From SAR86 cluster bacterium (lineage in GTDB: Bacteria > Pseudomonadota > Gammaproteobacteria > Magnimaribacterales > TMED112): DNA of 39,282 nt. Below the pieces are notes generated by a model that saw only the letters and a program-made list of their open reading frames with translations, searched no databases and was not told the DNA's origin. Position numbers and translations under genes: made by a program. Positions 36,475 to 39,282 of this stretch are shown piece after piece (within the stretch, counting starts at the first letter, position 1; the number at the start of each line of letters is the position of its first letter). The stretch is taken from positions 1-39,282 of the forward strand of contig SHBL01000004.1 of the NCBI GenBank assembly GCA_004321845.1, written 5' to 3'.

Positions 36475-37459
36475 AGTAAACATTAGCATAGAGCAATTAT
36501 TTGAACTTGGCGCTCACTTTGGGCACAGGAAAAGATTCTGGAACCCTCACATGGAGGATTACATCTTCTGTGAAAAAAATAATATACATATTATTGACCT
36601 ATATAAAACCCAAGAGAAAATTATTGAGTTATATGAAATATTCAGAAAGCTTTCCTCTGTAGGAAATAAAGTAATGATTGTTGGCACCAAGAGAGTTGCA
36701 TCTAGTTATGTTTCTGAGTTTGGTGAAAAAACTGGTATGCCATATATTTCACACAGATGGTTGGGAGGAATGTTAACTAATTGGAAAACGATCAAAGTTC
36801 CTATAAATAAACTGCTTGAATATCAAGAAAATAAGGCATCTGGAGAATTACAATCAATGATCAAAAAAGAAGCTGTGATGTTAGAGAAAGAAATGAAAAA
36901 GCTTTCACTAGTATTTGATGGTGTGAAAGATATGAAAGGATTGCCTGATGCACTTTTTGTTATTGATGTTGAAAATGAAAAAATAGCAGTTCAAGAAGCA
37001 CTAAAAATGGGTATACCTGTTTATGGTCTAGTAGACACTAATAGCAACCCTAGCAATCTAACAAATTTTGTTCCAATAAATGATGATTCTTCAAAAACGA
37101 TTAAATTTGTCTTAGATTTGCTATCAGAAGCAGTACTTGAAGGGCAAGATTCAGCAAGAAAACAAGGTTTAGTGCAAAAACTTGATGGAGATAAAGGGCC
37201 AAAAGTATTCTCAATGAATACTGCAACAAAAGTTATTTCAGTGAAAGCTGAAGAAAAGTCAGAAGCAGCTATCGAAGCAAAAGCTGAAGAAAAAATTGAA
37301 GCTCAAAAAGACGAAAAAACAACCACTAAGAAGCCAGCAGCTAAAAAAGCTACAGCAGCTAAGAAGCCAGCAGCTAAAAAAGCTACAGCAGCTAAGAAGC
37401 CAGCAGCTAAAAAAGCTACAGCAGCTAAGAAGCCAGCAGCTAAAAAAGCAGATAAATAA
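36467..37459 (+). CDS. rpsB: 30S ribosomal protein S2 with a Lys/Ala repeat tail
   Basis: Protein uS2, 330 residues against about 240-260 usually. The core to about residue 228 is canonical: EQLFELGAHFGHRKRFWNPH, TKRVASSYVSEFGEKTG, HRWLGGMLTNWKTIKVPI, LPDALFVIDVENEKIAVQEA and GLVDTNSNPSNLTNFVPIND. The C-terminal ~100 residues are an added tail: first Glu/Lys/Ala (KAEEKSEAAIEAKAEEKIEA), then four copies of an 11-residue unit KKPAAKKATAA, histone-H1-like in composition. The repeats are encoded by identical 33-bp units at 37328-37449. It overlaps dapB by 8 bases and tsf by one. Confidence 0.97.
   Translation: MSKVNISIEQLFELGAHFGHRKRFWNPHMEDYIFCEKNNIHIIDLYKTQEKIIELYEIFRKLSSVGNKVMIVGTKRVASSYVSEFGEKTGMPYISHRWLGGMLTNWKTIKVPINKLLEYQENKASGELQSMIKKEAVMLEKEMKKLSLVFDGVKDMKGLPDALFVIDVENEKIAVQEALKMGIPVYGLVDTNSNPSNLTNFVPINDDSSKTIKFVLDLLSEAVLEGQDSARKQGLVQKLDGDKGPKVFSMNTATKVISVKAEEKSEAAIEAKAEEKIEAQKDEKTTTKKPAAKKATAAKKPAAKKATAAKKPAAKKATAAKKPAAKKADK
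37328..37449 (+). repeat. 33-bp tandem repeats in the 3' end of rpsB (3 full units plus a partial)
   Basis: Units start at 37328, 37361, 37394 and 37427; the last has 23 bases. The unit begins aagaagccagcagctaaaaa and ends agctacagcagct. Full units appear identical at every position, including synonymous sites, and encode KKPAAKKATAA in frame. Confidence 0.92.
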
Positions 37460-38247
37460 TGGTTACAGCTCAACTAGTCAAAGAACTTAGAGACAGAACA
37501 GGTATATCAATGATGGATTGTAAATCTGCGTTGATGGAATCTGAGGGTGATATAGATAAAGCTATAGAGGTTCTTAGAAAAAAAAGTGTCTTAAAAGCTG
37601 AAAAAAAATCAGGCAGAGCAACTAATGAAGGAGCTATTATACTGGGTTCTTCAGATAATACAGATTTCATTGTTGAAGTTGATACTGAGACAGACTTTGC
37701 TGCAAAAGACGCAAGTTTTCAAACTTTCTTAAATGAGCTATCAGATTATTGTGCTGAAAATGATCCTAAAGACCTGCAAGATCTTAATACCAAATACAAA
37801 GATCAACTCTTAAGCATCATCCAAAAAATTGGTGAGAATATTAAAGTCTCATATTATGAAAAAATATCTAAAGAAGGTGGTGTAGTTGCTTCTTATAAAC
37901 ATTCTGATAATAAATTAGCAGCAATTGTAAAAATTGATTCTGGTGATGAGATTGTTGGCAGGGATATTGCTATGCAAGTTGCAGCTAATAATCCAATGGC
38001 AATTTATCCTGAAGATATCGATACAGCGATATTAAATAAAGAAAAAGAAATTGCATTAGCAACTCTCGAAAATGAGAACAAGCCTGAAGAAATTAAAGAA
38101 AAAATTATAATGGGCAAATTGAATAAATTTAAAATGGAAAACTCTTTAGTTGAGCAACCATTTATCAAAGATCCTGATAAGAAAATTAAAGACTTATTAG
38201 GCGATTCTAAAATTATTGGCTTTTTGAGAAAAAAGGTTGGTGAGTGA
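37459..38247 (+). CDS. tsf: Elongation factor Ts
   Basis: Guanine-nucleotide exchange factor for EF-Tu, 262 residues (E. coli 283). The N-terminal UBA-like module is [20 protein letters not shown]. The core has [19 protein letters not shown] (the TDF-x-AKD motif that contacts EF-Tu), [19 protein letters not shown] and [16 protein letters not shown]. The C-terminus [18 protein letters not shown] is conserved. rpsB-tsf-pyrH-frr is the standard gene order. Its stop overlaps the pyrH GTG (GTGA). Confidence 0.98.
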   Translation: MVTAQLVKELRDRTGISMMDCKSALMESEGDIDKAIEVLRKKSVLKAEKKSGRATNEGAIILGSSDNTDFIVEVDTETDFAAKDASFQTFLNELSDYCAENDPKDLQDLNTKYKDQLLSIIQKIGENIKVSYYEKISKEGGVVASYKHSDNKLAAIVKIDSGDEIVGRDIAMQVAANNPMAIYPEDIDTAILNKEKEIALATLENENKPEEIKEKIIMGKLNKFKMENSLVEQPFIKDPDKKIKDLLGDSKIIGFLRKKVGE

Positions 38248-38966
38248 TCGCACCCGAACCTCTAAAAAAAATACTTCTTAAATATAGTGGTGAAGCAGTT
38301 GCTGGTATAGCTGGCCAAGGCATTGATCCTAAAATCCTTCATTTCATGTCTAGAGAAATAAAAAGTGTTGTTGAACAAAATGTTGCAGTTGGTTTGGTTA
38401 TCGGTGGTGGAAACTTATTTAGAGGACAAGAGTTAAATCAAGATGGAATAGATAGAGTCGCTGGTGATCATATGGGGATGCTAGCTACTGTTATGAATGG
38501 AATTGCATTGAGAGATTCACTAGAGAGAAATGGAATCAAGACCAGAGTAATGTCAGCAATACCGATGCCTGGTCTTGTTGAGCATTATGACAGAAGAAGA
38601 GCAATACATTTGCTGGATGAAGGCTTTGTTGTCATATTCACGGCGGGAACTGGAAACCCATTCTTTACTACAGATACTGCTGCTTGCTTAAGAGGGATAG
38701 AAATAAATGCAGATTTGATGCTAAAAGCAACCAAAGTAGATGGTGTATATTCTGATGATCCAAAGAAAAACTCTGAAGCAACATTATTCAATTCCTTAAC
38801 TTTTGATGAAGCTATACAAAAAAATCTTAAAGTCATGGATACAACAGCTCTGACACTTGCAAGAGATAATGAGATGAATATTAAAGTATTTAATTATGAG
38901 TCAGAGGGAGCATTACTTGGTATAGTAAAAGGTAAGGAAATAGGTACATTAATATCAAATGGCTAG
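38244..38966 (+). CDS. pyrH: Uridylate kinase (UMP kinase; GTG start)
   Basis: Hexameric UMP kinase, 240 residues, producing UDP. Motifs: [14 protein letters not shown] (phosphate loop), [33 protein letters not shown], the allosteric/active-site [33 protein letters not shown] and [21 protein letters not shown]. The start is GTG at 38244 with AAGG a few bases upstream; the 4-base overlap with tsf supports it. Its 3' end overlaps frr by 8 bases. Confidence 0.97.
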   Translation: MIAPEPLKKILLKYSGEAVAGIAGQGIDPKILHFMSREIKSVVEQNVAVGLVIGGGNLFRGQELNQDGIDRVAGDHMGMLATVMNGIALRDSLERNGIKTRVMSAIPMPGLVEHYDRRRAIHLLDEGFVVIFTAGTGNPFFTTDTAACLRGIEINADLMLKATKVDGVYSDDPKKNSEATLFNSLTFDEAIQKNLKVMDTTALTLARDNEMNIKVFNYESEGALLGIVKGKEIGTLISNG

Positions 38967-39282
38967 TTACGAAGAAATCTTAGAATCATGTACAAATAGG
39001 ATGCAATCATCCCTTAATAGTTTTAATGATAATCTTAAAAAAATTAGAACAGGTAGAGCAAACCCAGCAATGCTTGATGGAATTCAAGTTGATTACTATG
39101 GCACTATGACTCCACTGAACCAGTGCTGTTCAATAACAGTAGAAGATTCAAAAACACTTAGCTTAACTCCTTGGGACAAAGGCTTAGTTCAAGAGATAGA
39201 TAGAGCAATTCAAAAATCAGATTTAGGCATAAACCCAACAGTAACTGGTGATGTAATAAGAATAATAATGCCCCCACTAACT
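38959..39282 (+). CDS. frr: Ribosome recycling factor, N-terminal part (3' end outside window)
   Basis: The first 108 residues of RRF (normally about 185), which with EF-G splits post-termination ribosomes. Domain I begins with a three-helix-bundle strand ([20 protein letters not shown]), followed by the invariant [18 protein letters not shown], then domain II ([20 protein letters not shown]) and the start of the return helix ([29 protein letters not shown]). The ATG at 38959 lies 8 bases inside pyrH. The reading frame is still open at the last base. Confidence 0.96.
   Translation, partial: MASYEEILESCTNRMQSSLNSFNDNLKKIRTGRANPAMLDGIQVDYYGTMTPLNQCCSITVEDSKTLSLTPWDKGLVQEIDRAIQKSDLGINPTVTGDVIRIIMPPLT

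Noticed and set aside
37328-37449. Regular repeats considered as a CRISPR or other repeat-spacer array
   Set aside because: There are no unique spacers; the repeats are contiguous, in frame and protein coding.
37296-37490. Frame-shifted repeat frame (SQQLKKLQQLR) inside rpsB
   Set aside because: By-product of the 33-bp repeats; rpsB reads through to a stop that overlaps the tsf start.

Overview
This window is 39.3 kb of very A/T-rich, extremely compact bacterial chromosome. Almost all of it is housekeeping genes for transcription, translation, protein folding and repair. I see no insertion sequences, prophage, CRISPR, tRNA genes or obvious foreign DNA. The gene neighbourhoods are gammaproteobacterial: uvrA divergent from ssb, ispB divergent from rplU-rpmA-obgE, bamE divergent from fur, and grpE/dnaK/dnaJ/dapB. 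With the A/T richness, AGA-dominated arginine codons, mostly TAA stops and near-zero intergenic DNA, this points to a streamlined, probably marine, gammaproteobacterium. A SAR86-like lineage is my best guess, but that is inference and not proven by the sequence alone.

Layout. 1-8315: 3' end of rpoB, rpoC, then the str genes rpsL-rpsG-fusA behind their own promoter. 8316-21688: a near-consensus promoter and the S10, spc and alpha clusters in canonical order (rpsJ through secY, rpmJ, rpsM/K/D, rpoA, rplQ), without tuf between fusA and rpsJ. 21697-24951: uvrA (-) and ssb (+), divergent. 24948-27091: fabB and ispB on the minus strand. 27108-28673: rplU-rpmA-obgE. 28660-29756 (-): smpB, tmRNA (ssrA) and rpsT, a ribosome-rescue cluster. 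29761-31573: a DUF3429-like membrane protein and an SNF/NSS-family sodium symporter, the only accessory-looking genes. 31575-31886 (-): bamE. 31906-39282: a long plus-strand run fur-grpE-dnaK-dnaJ-dapB-rpsB-tsf-pyrH-frr, with frr cut by the window end.

The most unusual content is inside conserved genes. DnaJ, encoded right after dnaK, has J, G/F and C-terminal domains that match the canonical protein, but its four-repeat zinc finger is missing. Four ribosomal proteins carry low-complexity appendages: an acidic tail on L3, a Lys/Ala head on L4, and Lys/Ala-rich tails on L17 and S2. The last three are built from near-perfect DNA repeats of 24, 45 and 33 bp. Promoter-proximal genes appear to have very short leaders without Shine-Dalgarno sequences, whereas several operon-internal genes have strong ones. 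Convergent genes touch or overlap, and I found no clear rho-independent terminator. The only stretch over 300 bases without a protein gene is 28918-29300, and it holds the tmRNA gene.
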